Assembly: GCA_024195265.1 (NCBI GenBank)
Contig: JAJLRJ010000011.1
Span: 2,415,366 to 2,479,365, forward strand
DNA: 64,000 nt
Source: Dendrophyllia cribrosa
Taxonomy: Eukaryota; Cnidaria; Anthozoa; Scleractinia; Dendrophylliidae
Reading direction: 5' to 3'
The notes under the pieces are model-generated. The model was not told the DNA's origin. It did not search any database and saw nothing but the letters and a program-made list of their open reading frames with translations. A program made the position numbers and the translations under genes. Below are positions 11,101-25,600 of the stretch, one piece after another; the first letter of the stretch is position 1; every line of letters begins with the position of its first letter.

Positions 11101-13627
11101 ACTGGCGCGAAAGACCGGAAAAGTCCTATCTCCCCAGTTTCCTCGCTTTCTTCTTCGCTCACAACTTTTTCCGAGCGTCGCTTCCCACTGAACGCCCTGA
11201 ACAGACTACAATCAGGCTACAATCTTCGAAATTTAGAAGTCAAAGCCAAAGATAAACCTGTAAACATTTCTCCTTCTGATCCTGGTTCACTGTCCCTGAT
11301 AAACACACGTGTGAGATGGCGTTCACGATGATCTTTCTGTTTGACTTCCCGCTCGGCTTCACATAACACTGCGGACCTAACAATATACACTGACAGTTAA
11401 GATGAACTCCATACCTAAATACAATCACCTTGAAAAGCCAAATAAACAGCACCACAGTAAAGTACTGTTCAGTCGTTTTCCTTTGAATGGTCACACTTTA
11501 GGATTCCATCCACAGACTCAAATGTTAGAACCACCTTGTACAGCATAATAAACAGAACCACAGGAAAGTACTGATCAATAGCTTTCATTTGAATGGTCAC
11601 ACTTTAGGATTTCATCCACACACTCAAATGTTAGAACCACCTTGTACAGCATAATAAACAACACCACAGGAAGTACTGCTCAATAGCTTTCATTTGTATG
11701 ACTACCCTTTGGTGAATAGAACGGAAACTCATACATACCACTGAACTCGGCAAAACCAGAAGGCTGCGTGGGACCTGGTTCGTAGTTGCTGTTGGCATCG
11801 TTGATGTTGTAGACTTGTTGCCGAGGCCCCGAGCGGCGGTAAGTGGCGAAGGAGTCTGGGACTGGTGCGGCCTGTCCTTCTCTGATTCTCAGTTCCTGCT
11901 CGGCTCTTTGCCGTTCCAGTTCTTCTTGACGAAGCCTTTCCTCTTCCATTTTTTGCAGCATTTCTTTTTCGCGCTGTTTTTCTTCTCTTCTTCTCTTTTT
12001 CTCCAACTCCGCTTCCTTTCTCGTTCTGTCCTCCTCTTGTTTTTTCTGTCTTAATCGCATGAACTTCTCTCGCTTCTTTTCTTGTTCTGGAGTCAAACCC
12101 TACAATTGCATCCGGCAGATAAATATAAGATCGAAATGCAGGTTCTCTTAACCGATCAACCGATCTTAACCGATCTTATATTAAAAACGCATTAATATGT
12201 GAAACACGAGAAAGCGATCTTCATCAGGACTCGTTTACTTGAAAGACAGCATACGCTATACAAGATTGAATAAATGAATGAAGACACAACATAAGTTGGT
12301 CTTAACAAAAAGTAAAAAAGGTACAACGTGAGAAAAATAACTAATTTACACGTAACTGATGTTAACCAAAGATTAAAAGGGGAGAACAAAACATTTCATA
12401 GAAATCTTTAATGAGAACTGAAATTATGAATTAAGATAGATATGAATAAAAAGATGACGCGCATCCCAGGATACCTTAATCGTGATCAAGACAGTCCGAC
12501 CAAGGAAATCATGACGCGTAGAGGAACTTATTGAAACTTAAATCATGTTACCTGACTTGCAGGGTTTGCATCGTCACCAATAAACATGGCCAGTCCTTTC
12601 TTTAACGGAGTCTGATTCTCCACTTCGATTTCCGCCGTACCACCACCCCCAGGGGAAACGGTTTCCTGCTTGGTATCCATATTTATAGAAGCTGTATCAA
12701 GACGCACCAAGGGGGTTGGGGTAACCGGTTGTCTAACGTCAACATTCCAACACCTACGCGCAGGTGCCATGTGATGAGCCGCTGGATCGTGCGACGACGG
12801 GCGCGGCGGTATCGGGGTGGGCCTGGAACTGACTTCGACCGCTGGCTGGGATGACGGGCGCGTCATATCTTGATGGGTACCCAGTTCGTTACCGGGAGGA
12901 TAATCAGATAATCGGAACTCTCGCGTCTCAAACTGCTGACTATTAGAACGCGGATGCGAAGCTGACGCAGGGAGGGGAGAGTTAGCAGGAGACGACCATG
13001 CAATGGGAGGGGAGGGTTGATCGGGAAACTCGGCCACAGGCTTCCTCGGCTGCTCATGGGATTGAGGCTTCATAACAGGGCCTTTGTCTGAGTGCAACAC
13101 CTAAGATACGTAAAAATACAAAATAATTATATCAAACGATATACATTAACGAAAAACTGTGTACACTTCCATGTCATAAATCAATACATAGTCAAACAAG
13201 AATATTATTTTCAGATAGGTTAGAAGCATGGAGAAATGCTACATAACGACCAAATAACAACTTGATATGACACTACATTCTCTAGGATGTTTTTCTAATC
13301 ACATACTTTGTCGTAAGCAACTCATTGAAATCAAAGTTTGTCCAGCCAACAAAAAAATAATATAAATATTGATTCAAAAATTTATATGACGTTTGTATAG
13401 CTAGAATAGACCTTTCCCGCATTCCACTCCAGTGAACACACACAATGAAACGAGGTCGAGGCTTGGGTGGACAATTTCATACAAATCACTGTATTTTGTC
13501 CACCCCAGCCTCGAGTTGGTGAATTTGTTCACAGAAATGCGGGAAACGTCTATTGCCGCAGAGACATAAGAAAATCTTACCATCTAATTCTATTAACATT
13601 GACTATAGTTTATTAGTATCACCCAAC

Positions 13628-13665
<38 letters not shown>

Positions 13666-16600
13666 GCTACTAGGGGTCTAATAGTAACAGTCATCGAGTA
13701 GCGAAATTCGCCGGTTTTATTTTTCGTTTTATTCCCAAATAAATATTTCTTCAACTTGCAATTGCTTTTTTTTATTATTGCCTTTTTCTGTCCGACTAGT
13801 GATACTAAAACAATTAGACCCTTCGCCCTCAAGGGCTACGGGTCTAATTGTTAAATATCACAGATGTCGGATTTCTTACCTCAGACCCAGGTACCTCTCC
13901 GACAGTCTGACCTCCTTGAGCCTTTCCCATGACATACCAAAACGCGGTCTGCCCCAGTCTTCGACGCTGGTCTTCCCACTCGGACTGGGCGCGGTGTTTT
14001 TCTGCCTCGATATGGCGTCGTTTTTCGTCCAGCTGCATACGCAGGTAAGCTAGTTGTGATGTCAAAGCTTGCTCATCTTCAGCTTCGTCTTGTTCCAATT
14101 CCTCGATTTCACCTAAAACACAAGCCTTTATTAATTGTGTTTCGTGACAAAGGACTGAGAGTCACGCAATGTAATGATAAGATACGCGTAAACAACCGTA
14201 ATCTAACGCAATATTGTGTTACGCGTGATCAAGTGCCACGAAACGCAAACACCATGGCCAAACGTGACACCATGGAATGCTGTGTTACGTTTGGCCATGT
14301 AACGTGAAATGTGATAGCGTAATGTGTATTAGCTGGTACTGGACAACGGCAAACTTTAAACGAAATGGCTACAGTTGGAAAAGATAAATTAAATTTCCCA
14401 AGAAAGAAGACAAAACCTGATGATTTTTACCGTGTATAAATAATGATTAAAGATTAAAGATTAAAAAATTAAAGAAGTTCTTCACGCACAGGTAAATAAA
14501 CAGGTATAGTTTTACACGATTCATTTTACACGATTCATTTTTGAGTTTCTCGGAATGACAAGACAGTAAATGACGTCATCCTTTTCAGTGTCATTTTATG
14601 CAACGTGAGTGTCGAAAGTAATTTCGCCGTTGCTTTTGCATTGCTACGCTTTGTGATTGGCTAAAAATCTCGCGCCACTTTATCAACCATTCAGAAGTAA
14701 AACCAAAACCAATCGTGACTTGCTCACACGCGTTTTCCCGCGTTTGACGCCGGCGACATGTATTTGCTTCGAGCTCTGATTGGTTCGTTGGATTGCCTTC
14801 GTCTGTTGTGATTGGCCAGAGTATGCGTAATTACTTTGGTTATGGTTTTACGACACTCAAACGAGGTAATTGTAAACAAGACAGCCCTGAATAAAGCTTC
14901 ACGGATTATCGTTATGTGAACAAACCTTCAGCGTCTGAACGCAAATCATTTGCTTGATTGAGAACATCAGCAGGAGACATCCCACAATCCTCTGCGGCAT
15001 CCATCAGACTCGCAATTTTATCTAACACACTACCACTAGGGCGCCACGTGGCACGTGCTCGAGAAGGTGTGCTGCTTGAGACTGGAACAGGTTCTTTTGA
15101 ATTAAGCCCCACTGTATCAGGATCCCTTGTGGGGACCAAGTCAATATCAAGTAAATGTTTATCCATAGAAATTTGGCGATCATTAAAAGGATTTTTTTCT
15201 ATCGAAGAAACTGATGAAGGTGGTACGTTGTTTTCTGCTTCTTTGAGGTCTTTTTCAGGATCCCTGGATTTCGAAACCTGTTCAACTTTGTCGTTGACAA
15301 TCTGAAATTTTGAAGTAGCTTGCTGAGGAGCGTTTGAATCAAAAAACTCTACTACAAAAGAATCAGAGTTCGACTGCGGAGATTTTGCTTTCTTAAAAAA
15401 CTGACGTTTTGGTTTCGGCGGCGACTTTTTTCTTCCAGAGTTCGATTTGCTGGGAAGAGCAGCGTCCGTAGACAAATTTTTAGCATTTTCGTTGCATTCA
15501 AGCTGGTTCGTATTATCCGTTTGAAGTACAATGCTGTTTGATAACTTTTCGAGAGCCTCGATAACAGGTATATCACGTGTTAGCTCGCTCACGTGATCAA
15601 GCGTAAACGTTCTCCGGTTGTTATCTTGATTGACGTTTGAAGATCCCGTCGTGTTTTTCCCGTCAAATGACAGATCCTTAAGAGGTGCAACAAGTTTTGC
15701 CAAATCCAAGTCTTCGTTAGAACTATCAAGAATGTACGTGTTGGTTCGATTGCGCGAAGACTCAAAACTCTGTGAAGAAATATCGTTATCAGAGAACGAT
15801 GACACAAAACCGGAATCCACAGATCGCGGTCTGACGTCTTTAGAGGAGGACATAACCGGTTCAACAGGTTTTTCAATAGCAATGTCGTCCAAGAAGTCAT
15901 CTAATGACGTACCAGACTGGAACGCTTGCTGCACTGCGAACGCAACGTCACCAAGTGAATAAGCTTTGCGTATGGGTGGGGGGTAAGGTGACCCGTGGGG
16001 TGAGGGGTAAGGCTCCGTGATGGCAGTTTCAGAGTAGCGTTTCCGCTTCCGGTTATCCCTCCCTGATTGCGTCATCGGTAAATCCCCGCTCATTGCTGTC
16101 AGTGAAAACTCTGCGAGTTCATTCGTGAGTTGATCCAGTGCTTGTATCACTGGGATCCCAGCTTTCTTGGCGTCTTCCAAAGTTCTGGACACGTTCTCGA
16201 GGGAATGCGTGTTCCTGTCTGATGTATCTTTCTTGCTCCCGTCGTTTAGAATCTCCGAGTCGGATTTCGAGTTAAGACGCATGAGATTTGTCCTGTGAGT
16301 TGCAGTTGGTTTAGCAACTGAAGTCACGTTTTTAAGCGTTTCTACAACTGGGATTCCCTTGGCTTTTGCATCGTCAATAGTTACTGAAACACTCTCTAAA
16401 GAATAGGTATTGCGCTCGGGCTGACACGAATAAGCCTCGGAACGAGCTTCGTGTGGTCCCGCCACAGATTCGTCACTCGTCTGACCGTTCCGAGTACTCT
16501 GCGTCAGCTGTTGATCTTTACCGATCTCTTTAGCATTAACTTCCAGCAAACGCTCGCAAGCTGAGGTCAGAAAGTCCAACTTTTGAACCACACCTAAGCC

Positions 16601-19600
16601 TCTCGCCTTGTTGTCGTTGCTGCTTGGTTCTGATGCGGTAGCTTCCTTGGATTTCACGTGGAAACTTATTGGCGACATCATTTGTTTTCTGCTTCCATCG
16701 TAAAGACGCAACTTGGTTCCCTCGCCGATCGTCTCTAGAGGACTCGCTAGAGCATAGGTCTTTCTATTGATTAGCTTCCCTTGTCTTCGATGCACAGCAT
16801 CGGGTGTCTGTCTAATCGGGGAATCTTTAGACGCTGTTAAATGCCCTAACGCGTCCACAATCGGAAGACCTTTCTGCTTGGCATGTTCCAAAGTTAGACT
16901 CACTTTATCTAGAGTGTAAGTTCCTCTGTCTGGCATCTTTAGTCGCAGTGGATTCTTTGGTGTGTCCTTACACAAAGCCTCTAGCGCGTCAATCACAGGG
17001 ATCCCAGTTTTCTCGGCGTGTTCAAGTGACTTGGAAACTTCGTTCAGAGTGTAGGTGCCTCGTTTGCCAGCACTTTCTTCTATGTCTGCACTTTCACTGT
17101 TTACCTCTTTATTTCTTGTCAAATTCTGTAAAGCTTCCACTACAGGAATGCCTTGCTCCTCAGCAGTTTGTAATGAACGTGACACTTCATCCAATGTGTA
17201 CGTTCCCCGCTTTTCTTCAGACGGTTGATTCTTTGCACTGCTGTCCTTGGGAAGGCCACTTCTCGATAAACGCTCCAGCGTGACAACCACAGGGACGCTG
17301 TCTTTCGCGTCATCTTGAAGAGAAGTGGATACATCTTCGAGGTCGTATGTGCCGCGTTTCCCAGGCGGTCGTTCACGGTTAGAAAACGTTGAAAACTCTT
17401 CCCCGCTGTCGCAGGTCACGCAATCCTCAAGTTGTTCAAGGGCGTCCTCAAAGGAAGCCTCGAACTCATCCCGAGGCTCAGACGACAGCGCACGCGCATC
17501 AGGCCTTTTGAACTCACGCGTTAATTCACCAGCGGCAACATCTTTGCAGTCATGCGCATGGGTATGTTGATGGTCCTGCGCTAACTGGTTCAATGTTACA
17601 GAGACTGGTATTCCCTTCTCCACGGCCTCCTCAATAGCGTGAGATACTGTGTCCAGGGTGTAAGTTCCTCGATTCTGAGGTGGACTTGGGCGACACAATG
17701 CTTCTGAGAGAGTCTCAGTAGATAAATGACGTTCCTTTTCAGAAGCGAGCTGATGGAGCGCATGCACAGCGGGTAAGCCTTTGTCCTGAGCTTCTTCCAA
17801 AGTCTGTGACACAGACTCCAGAGTAAAGGTCCCACGCTTTCTAGCGGCTTCCTCAGTATCTAACATGCGTGATGACTGCAGTTCATCTTGTTTGGTCAGC
17901 TGCGGTAACACCTCATTTGCTGGCAAACTTTCCTCAGCCTCACTTTGTAAAGAAAGAGAAACCGAATCCACGCTGGACGTTGATCGCTTTTCCAAAGATT
18001 CCTGATTCTCGGTCGATGTTAAATCCTTCGTTGTAATGTTAACACTTTCATTTGGAAAATACTTTTCGATCGCGCTATCAATCTCTTGCGAGACACTCTC
18101 CAAGGTGAACGTGCTTCGTTTTAGCGACGTTTCATCTGGAAGCGCTGAAGGACCATCATCTGATCGTTGTTTGTTTTGTTTCAATTCCTCCTTGCTAGCC
18201 AAATCATTCAGCACAGTCGCCACATGAAAGCCTTCTTCGCTTGCATTCTCTATTGATTGCGATACCGAATCTAGCGTGAATGTTCCCCGCTTTTGTGTCG
18301 TTTCATCAGGAAGCACTGAACACTGTTTGTTTTGCTTCATCTCTTCCTTACTCGCCAACTCGTTGAGTACAGTGACTATTGGCAGCCCATCTCTACTTAC
18401 AGAATCCAGCGTAAAAGTGTTCCGCTTCTGTAGCTGCTCACTTGGCAAACATTGGTCCTTGGCATTTTTAGATTCAGTTCTACTGTCTAATTCGCTTAAT
18501 GCCTTTGCAACTGACACTCCTTGTCCAGAGGCATTGTCTATGTACTGAGAAGCTGAATCTAAAGTGAAAGTATTCCGTTTTTGGAGCTTTGGTATTTCGG
18601 AATTGCTTCCACCCTCTTGCTCACTGGGTTTAGATGTTTCTCTATTGGCTAGTTTCTTTAATGCCTGAACAATTGGCAATTCTTGGTCAAGGGCATTCTC
18701 TGTAAACTGGGACACTGAATCTAAAGTGAAAGTGTTCCGTTTTTGTTGATTTGGAACTTCGGAATTACCACGAATTTTAAAATCTTCCCGTTGAGTAACA
18801 CGTTGACTCGACGTTCTGTCCACAGATAAATTATTGCTCGTTTCTTTCTTTGTTAATACCGCGTCCGAGCAAACGGAACTGACAGACCTGTTGTCCTTCA
18901 AGTTATCATTTTGCGCGCTTATCAAATTTCCTTCGTCCACGTTCGTTCGCTGAAGCTGGATCTTCACACTCGATTTTTGTTGGTGTCTGCGATTAGAACG
19001 CGTTTTGAAAGCCTTAAACGGGGATTGCATCAGACCTACTTCTTCCTTGGAACGTTTCGACCGCGGTTCATCATCAAAGCAAACCTCAAACGCCACAGAT
19101 TTGTCTCCTACCGTTCCAAGTTCTTGGTTGTTCACCGTTCCGAATTTCTTGTTATTTTCAACCCCTAATTCCCTGTTATTAACAGCTATGAGTCCACTGC
19201 TGTTTGCCGCTCCGAGTTCCCTGTTAGTTACCGCTCCGAATTCCCTGTTATTTACCGCTTCGAGTTCCCTGTTATTTACCGCTCCGAGTTCCCTGTTATT
19301 TACGACTCCGCGTTCCCTCTCATTTACAACCCGAGTTTGACAAGCTGGCTCGTCTTTTCTTTCCAGATCTTTAGTCCTAAATCTCGACGTTAAACGAGGC
19401 GGAGGGTGAGGTTTAGGTGCTTTCTGAAATTCCACGTCGAAGGCGACACCCTTTTCGGCAGTCTCCTTTAACTGTTCTCTTCCTGTAATGACATCCACGC
19501 GTGACTGCTCTCTGCCAGGCGTGACATTTAAGCGTGACACACCAGCAGCTGCTGACAGAGCTGCTATTCTATCACGGATACTCCCCCCAGCACGCGTGTC

Positions 19601-22600
19601 CGGCTCAGAAGTGGTGGAACTCGTATCACCACTGCTCGTTTTAGGCCCATGCTCGACAGCAGAGGTTGCATAAGTTGATGTATTACCATTTAACAACAAC
19701 CCAAGACTCACAGCAGGAGATAGGCCGTCAGTGATCACGTGAACAGGTGCATTTTGTTTCCATGGAGACCCCTCGTTTTGGCGAAGGTTTCTCGCGTTAA
19801 AGACCGCTGGTGCTATGAAATGCGGTCTTTCATGGCTGGATAATTTAGCAGGAGAAAGCTTTGTTTCCGTGTCCTCCTGCATGCAATCTGCAAAAATAAA
19901 TGAATGTCACAATAAATTAACTGCACACAAGATGCCGGAGAAAGAATACTAATGCTAGAATAAATTCAGCATGGTGAGATACATCTTATGAAAAGGTTAC
20001 AGCGCAAAAGACAACACAAAAAAACGCATCGTCTGGTCTGCAATAAAACTGCGCCAGAATGCATCAGTTTTTCATTGCTTACAACCGCAACGGAAAGGGT
20101 GGAGGAGGGGTGGGGGTAGCGATGCAAGAATGTTGTGTTCTTGGGCCAGTTTTCCTATAAAATGATCATTTTGTTAAACTTATGAATAAGAATAGCCTCC
20201 CCCATGAAGGGGAGGAAAGATTGCGCGACAAGCCCTAAGGACGTCTGCGTAGGAGGCTAGAATAAGAACTGATATACATTAACTTTGATGCCGCTGGCAC
20301 ACCCTATATTGCACTCACGAAAACGGGAAAAAGCCATTTACTTTGTTTCCTCTTTTTTAAAAAAGCCATTCACTTTGTTTCGTTTTTTTTTTTTTCAGAT
20401 CAAAGGACCAGCTGCCAGTTTTTCCGGTAGTTGACCCACTATGGTGTTCTCAAGCCAATGAATAACTCATGTACTTGGTGTTCTTATAAAAAGCGTCAGA
20501 GCTTATAGGAAGGATAGAAAAGAACATGCGCGAGACAAGGGAAAATGGCCGGCCCCTCATGTCCTAATATCACAGACGACTCGTTTTATATAATATTTAG
20601 CACACAGCGGTTGGTGTGGTAACATGAATGGGGGTAACAAGTACATTAGCTTCAAGTTGGCGCAGGCACTAGAAAATGTTCAGTACAACTTGTTTCGTAA
20701 TTCCGTTGTGACGCGGGACGTTGCGTGAAAAATTACCCAGTGTAACATACCCTGCAACAAACATTTTTCGCAATTATTTTGCTGCCGCAGATTGAGCCGT
20801 TACGATAGTACATAGAAGATTACAATGTAACGCCACCTTAAAGCCAGATCTAAAACATTGACAAGTCTATAAACGAAATAGCAAAAAAAAACAGCAGTTG
20901 ATTAGCTATTGAGTAAATAGCTGATCCCTTTAAGTATAATATTATAGATATTGTTCTTTTAGCTTAGCTGTTTGTTCGTATTATTTCTTCGTGGATTGTT
21001 CTACCAAAACAAAGGTTTGCTCTTAATTTTACCACGAACATGATAGTAATAAAAACAAAATTACCATGTTTTTTGTTCAACTTGATATCTCGCTCGCAGA
21101 CTATTGAGTTGAACACTCGAAGGGGAAAAATAATGTCATTATGCGAAACAAAGAGCATATCACACAGAATCTACACTAAAAATAGGCGACAGAAAACGAA
21201 TATTCTGTTTCTTGCCGTTAATGAAATTCATTGTTTTATTATTTACACAAAAGTGCCCAACAACCCCTAACGCGTCTGAAATGCACAAAATGTAAACAAA
21301 AAGAACATTATTTTACAGAAATTAAACAAGATATAAACATTTCTAATGCAAATAGCGACAAAAAGGCGACATTTACTCAAATAACAAGATTCCATATTGA
21401 ACGCCAGACGGTGACAGCAATATTCAATGTGTCCAAGCACACTATATGCGAAAAAATAATTATAAATTGATAATAACATCTGAATATTCTATATTGAATC
21501 TTAGAATAATATCGGTTTTGCTCGAGCAAGGATCATCAATATCTTACATGACATTTCAAACTTAAAACGATTTCAAACAATTAAAAAAAGTTTATTAAAA
21601 ATGAGTACTTAGTTTTGACGAAAACAGATCATAAAAAAATCCTGCTGTTATCTGCGCTAAATTTATGCAGGTTTTACCTCCTCATATCTGATGCCTAGCC
21701 CTGCCTCGAACGAATTTAAAACTCCCATAATAGAAAACGTGAATTATGTAATGTGACTAACTTTCCGTGGGTAAAATTCTGAAGTGTGGCCAGGCGTCAT
21801 GTAAATGAAAGCTATTGAGCAGTACTTCCATGTGGTGCTGGTTATTGTGCTGTGAAAGGTGGTTCAAACTTTTGAATCTGTGGGTAAAATTCTACAGTGT
21901 GACTATTCAAATGAAATATATTGAGAAGCACTTTCCTGTGGTGCTGTTAATTGCTGTAAGATATGGTTCTAGCATTTGAGTCTGTGGGTAAAAATGTTCA
22001 AGTGTGACCATCAAATGAAAGCTATAAGCAGCACTCCCCTGTGGTGATCATTTCGCTTAAAATATTAGGCAATATGAAATTTAGCATTACTTCTCACTTT
22101 CAAAATCTGACTGTAAAAGGGTAGATAAATAAAATATATCAATGAATATGTACCTTGAATACTCTTCCAACAGGCATTAAGAGTCCAGCAGTCTGATACA
22201 CTCAACACAAAATGGACAAGAATATAAACACGTCGGTTTCCGGTGGGTTATGCTACAATAAACTCCCTGGGAAATCGACGCCGCTACTTTTCACTTGATA
22301 TTCGTACATTTCACGGAGGGTTTTCCTCAAAAGTTAGAGCACAAAGATCGAATAGATAACGACAGCCAAACGCGGTGAAAGCCAAGACAGGTCGCTCACC
22401 ATAACGCCAACGTCTGTAATGTCTGTCGATGGTTCTGTGTTTATAATCTGCTAGTTGGTTCAAACGTGAATCACAACACACCAAGCGAATAGTTATTTTG
22501 GCGAAATGACGATTGATTCGATCAAGCAGCAACTGCTTCGTTCTTTCGCAGTGACATCACCGTTTGGAGCGGTGACTACTTCAACAACACACAACGCGGT

Positions 22601-25600
22601 GATGTTAAAATCCCTACACGTAGATTAAACATCGGCTGTTCGCGAATTTGCCACTTTCGCCGTCTTCGATCGGCCAAGTTCGTTCACGCTGGGTTTTTTG
22701 TAAAAGATCTAAGAGATCAGCTGAGTTTCAGCCGATAAAATAACATCAGAAACCGATTAAAACACTCGCAAACATATACAGTGCCACGATTTCAAAGATA
22801 ATGTATTCAGTTCTCTTCATGCAAATAACAAGCAAGGCGCGCGCTTAGTACAAGCAAGTATCAACAATATTAAATGCTATTTCGCATATATTATTTATCA
22901 ATTTAGTTAAAAGAAGGAAGTTACATTTACCTTTCTTCGGAAGGTTAAAGGGCTTTCTCTTTGTCCAAGGAAGATGAGTCGAAAGCGTCTTTACCGATGT
23001 GACTGACATGACTGACTTCTGCAGTTCCAGGTTAGAATCAGTCATGCGTGTTTTATGAGTAAGCGTCGAAAGACACGCGAAAACAGTCACGCTTTCGTAT
23101 AGCGCGAAAAAGACTTACTCGAAATCACACAGGCAAGAATGTTTCTGATAAATGTTTGTAACGTTTTTTAACAAGAAAAAAAAACACTGTAACTCGCAGA
23201 CAAGTGGATAAGAAAACAGCAAATCAGTGTTAATATTCATCCAATAAAGAGAAGAATTGTTGTGGGACCAAAATAGAAATCAGGATTTCCTGAGGTTGAG
23301 CGAATACTGACCATAACTACGTCGGTGAAGGATGCAAAAGCGCGTGCAACTTGTCAAGTAAAATAAATGAATCAGCCACACCTTGGAATTACTTCATCGC
23401 ACGGAAGACGGGGATTAAGAAAGCAGATCACCGGCGGATTTACGCCATTGAGTTGTCTGCAGTAAACACAGACGGTTTTTCAATTTCGATACAACATAGC
23501 TTTGAATTTGGCTGTATTTCACCAATGTATGGTGAGTAAAAAACGGTCCAAAAATGCCAGTTTTTTTTCAAGCGGTATGTCCTTCACTAAGGTATTACCG
23601 CTACTCGTGGATATATGAAATTATCATTATATTTGTGAAACATAAAACATTTGTTTTAACAAGAGCAACAGCTTCATTTCGACAGAGAAAGTCGAATGAA
23701 AATAAAAACATCAAGACAAAATTGGAATTCCTTATTATTTCGTCGTTTTTTCTTAACCAACTGTAAGTAGCTTCGTTTATTCACAACAATCACCAAAACT
23801 GAAAAATAGCTTTCCCGTTAAATTTGCTGACTAATTATGCCATTAACCTAAAAATATTTTTCCCTTTTTTTTACTCTTTCTTTGGATAAAAAAATCTTTT
23901 AGCGCAACATCATTTGATAAAATCATTAAATTGCAGAGAAGAATTGAAACTCTTCCTATTTTTAGGATCAAGTCTACTCATGGCCAGTTGCCTAACAACG
24001 AATTGCCAAAAGACGAGTCTCAAAATTAATAGGAGACTTAAGTCTACAGAATGTCGTCCATTTATCATTTAGACAGAATTTTGAATTTCTCAGCTGGCGC
24101 ACAGTGTAAAAATTCATTTGGAAGATATCGAGCAGTGCTTCCCTATGGTGCTTCTTAATATTTTGACGACTGAACGCGATGGTAAAATAAAATCCAGTCT
24201 CAAATGAAAGCTACTGAGCAGTACTTTCCTGTGGACCGGTGCTGTTTATTATGCTGTAGTTCTAACTTTTGAGTCTGTGAAATTGAAAGCTGAATTGAAA
24301 TTGAAATTGAAATTTGAAATCCTAAAGTGTGACCATTCAAATGAAAGCTACTGAACAGTACTTTCCTGTGGTACTGTTTATTATGCTGTACAAAATGATT
24401 CTAACTTTTGAGTCTGTGGATGAAATCCTAAAGTGTGACCATTCAAATGAAAGCTACTGAGCAGTACTTTCCTGTGGGACTGCTTGTTTTTCAGTATTTT
24501 ACAAAAGGAAATTTGGGATTTCATGGACTTTCCTGTTATCCCGGGAGTTAACTGTTTGTGTAGCATTTCTCAGTTGTCCATATCCAGTACCAGCCACACT
24601 CCGCACCGTCCCCTCCCTCTCTTTCTTACCTTTGTCATTCAGTATGACTTGACCTCCTACCCCACTCTTAGCAGCAGTGAGCCAACTGATCCTCGCCCCA
24701 GGGCTCCCGCGACCTGTCTGTCTTGGGCTGCGTTGCCTTCTGTTACTGCTTGTCGGGCTTCTCTCCTGTGTAGTCTGTTGAAAAAGATGTTAATCATTCA
24801 ACTAACCAACATGAGATGTTTCATCTGCTACTTTCGAATCTGAAAGTCCAACATCGGTTTGGCGAGATACAAGGCGCTATGCTGGAATAAAGATTAAAAT
24901 CTAGGCGGAGCGTAGAACACCAGGTGAGAAATGGGATAATAGCGGAATATGGTATCATTTTTGGCCAGGTAGCGGGATCAAGCGGTAGGGGGGACGGGGA
25001 TAGGGGGTTCAAGCGGAGGGGGGGGGGGGGGGGGGCTTTTTGGAAGGATTATTAAATAGACGTGAGGGGTATTGTTGAACTCCTTCGATGGAGTTTTCGG
25101 TTTATGTTTTAGACATGCGGGAGGGGGGGGGACTTTGTTTCTTACTGCGGGGGGAGGGGCATGTTTTTTCTTACCGATCTATCCACACTTGCATTATTTA
25201 GCTGTCTCGTCAGCCTCGCCCCAGCTTCCGACTCGTCCGTCCAGCTTATTCTGTGCGGATTATCACTTCCGGCGCCTTCTGGACTAACCCGGATGTTCGT
25301 GATGACAGTCTGCTGTCCAGAAAGTTTGCTGTCACTACTGATCGGAGAATGATCTCTTTCATTTCCTGAAGAGATACTCCTTCTAATACTACGATCATCA
25401 ACGATTTGACCGTCGGGTGTTTTCCGAAACGTTCGCGATCGGGTGATGTTGGATGAGCCGGACACGCGAAGCTGCTCCTCCTCTCTCCCTCTGGGGGTAG
25501 ATTGCCTTTCACCCTCTCCTCCCCCACTGAAAGGTGTCCTCGCAGGCATTGTTGCTTGCTGAAGATCAAAGCGCTCTGATGTCTTAATACTTCGGAAATG

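Noticed and set aside
14958..19673. Many plus-strand frames opposite the CAMSAP giant exon
   Set aside because: They are antisense shadows of a repeat-bearing coding exon; their repeated sequences follow the minus-strand motif periodicity.
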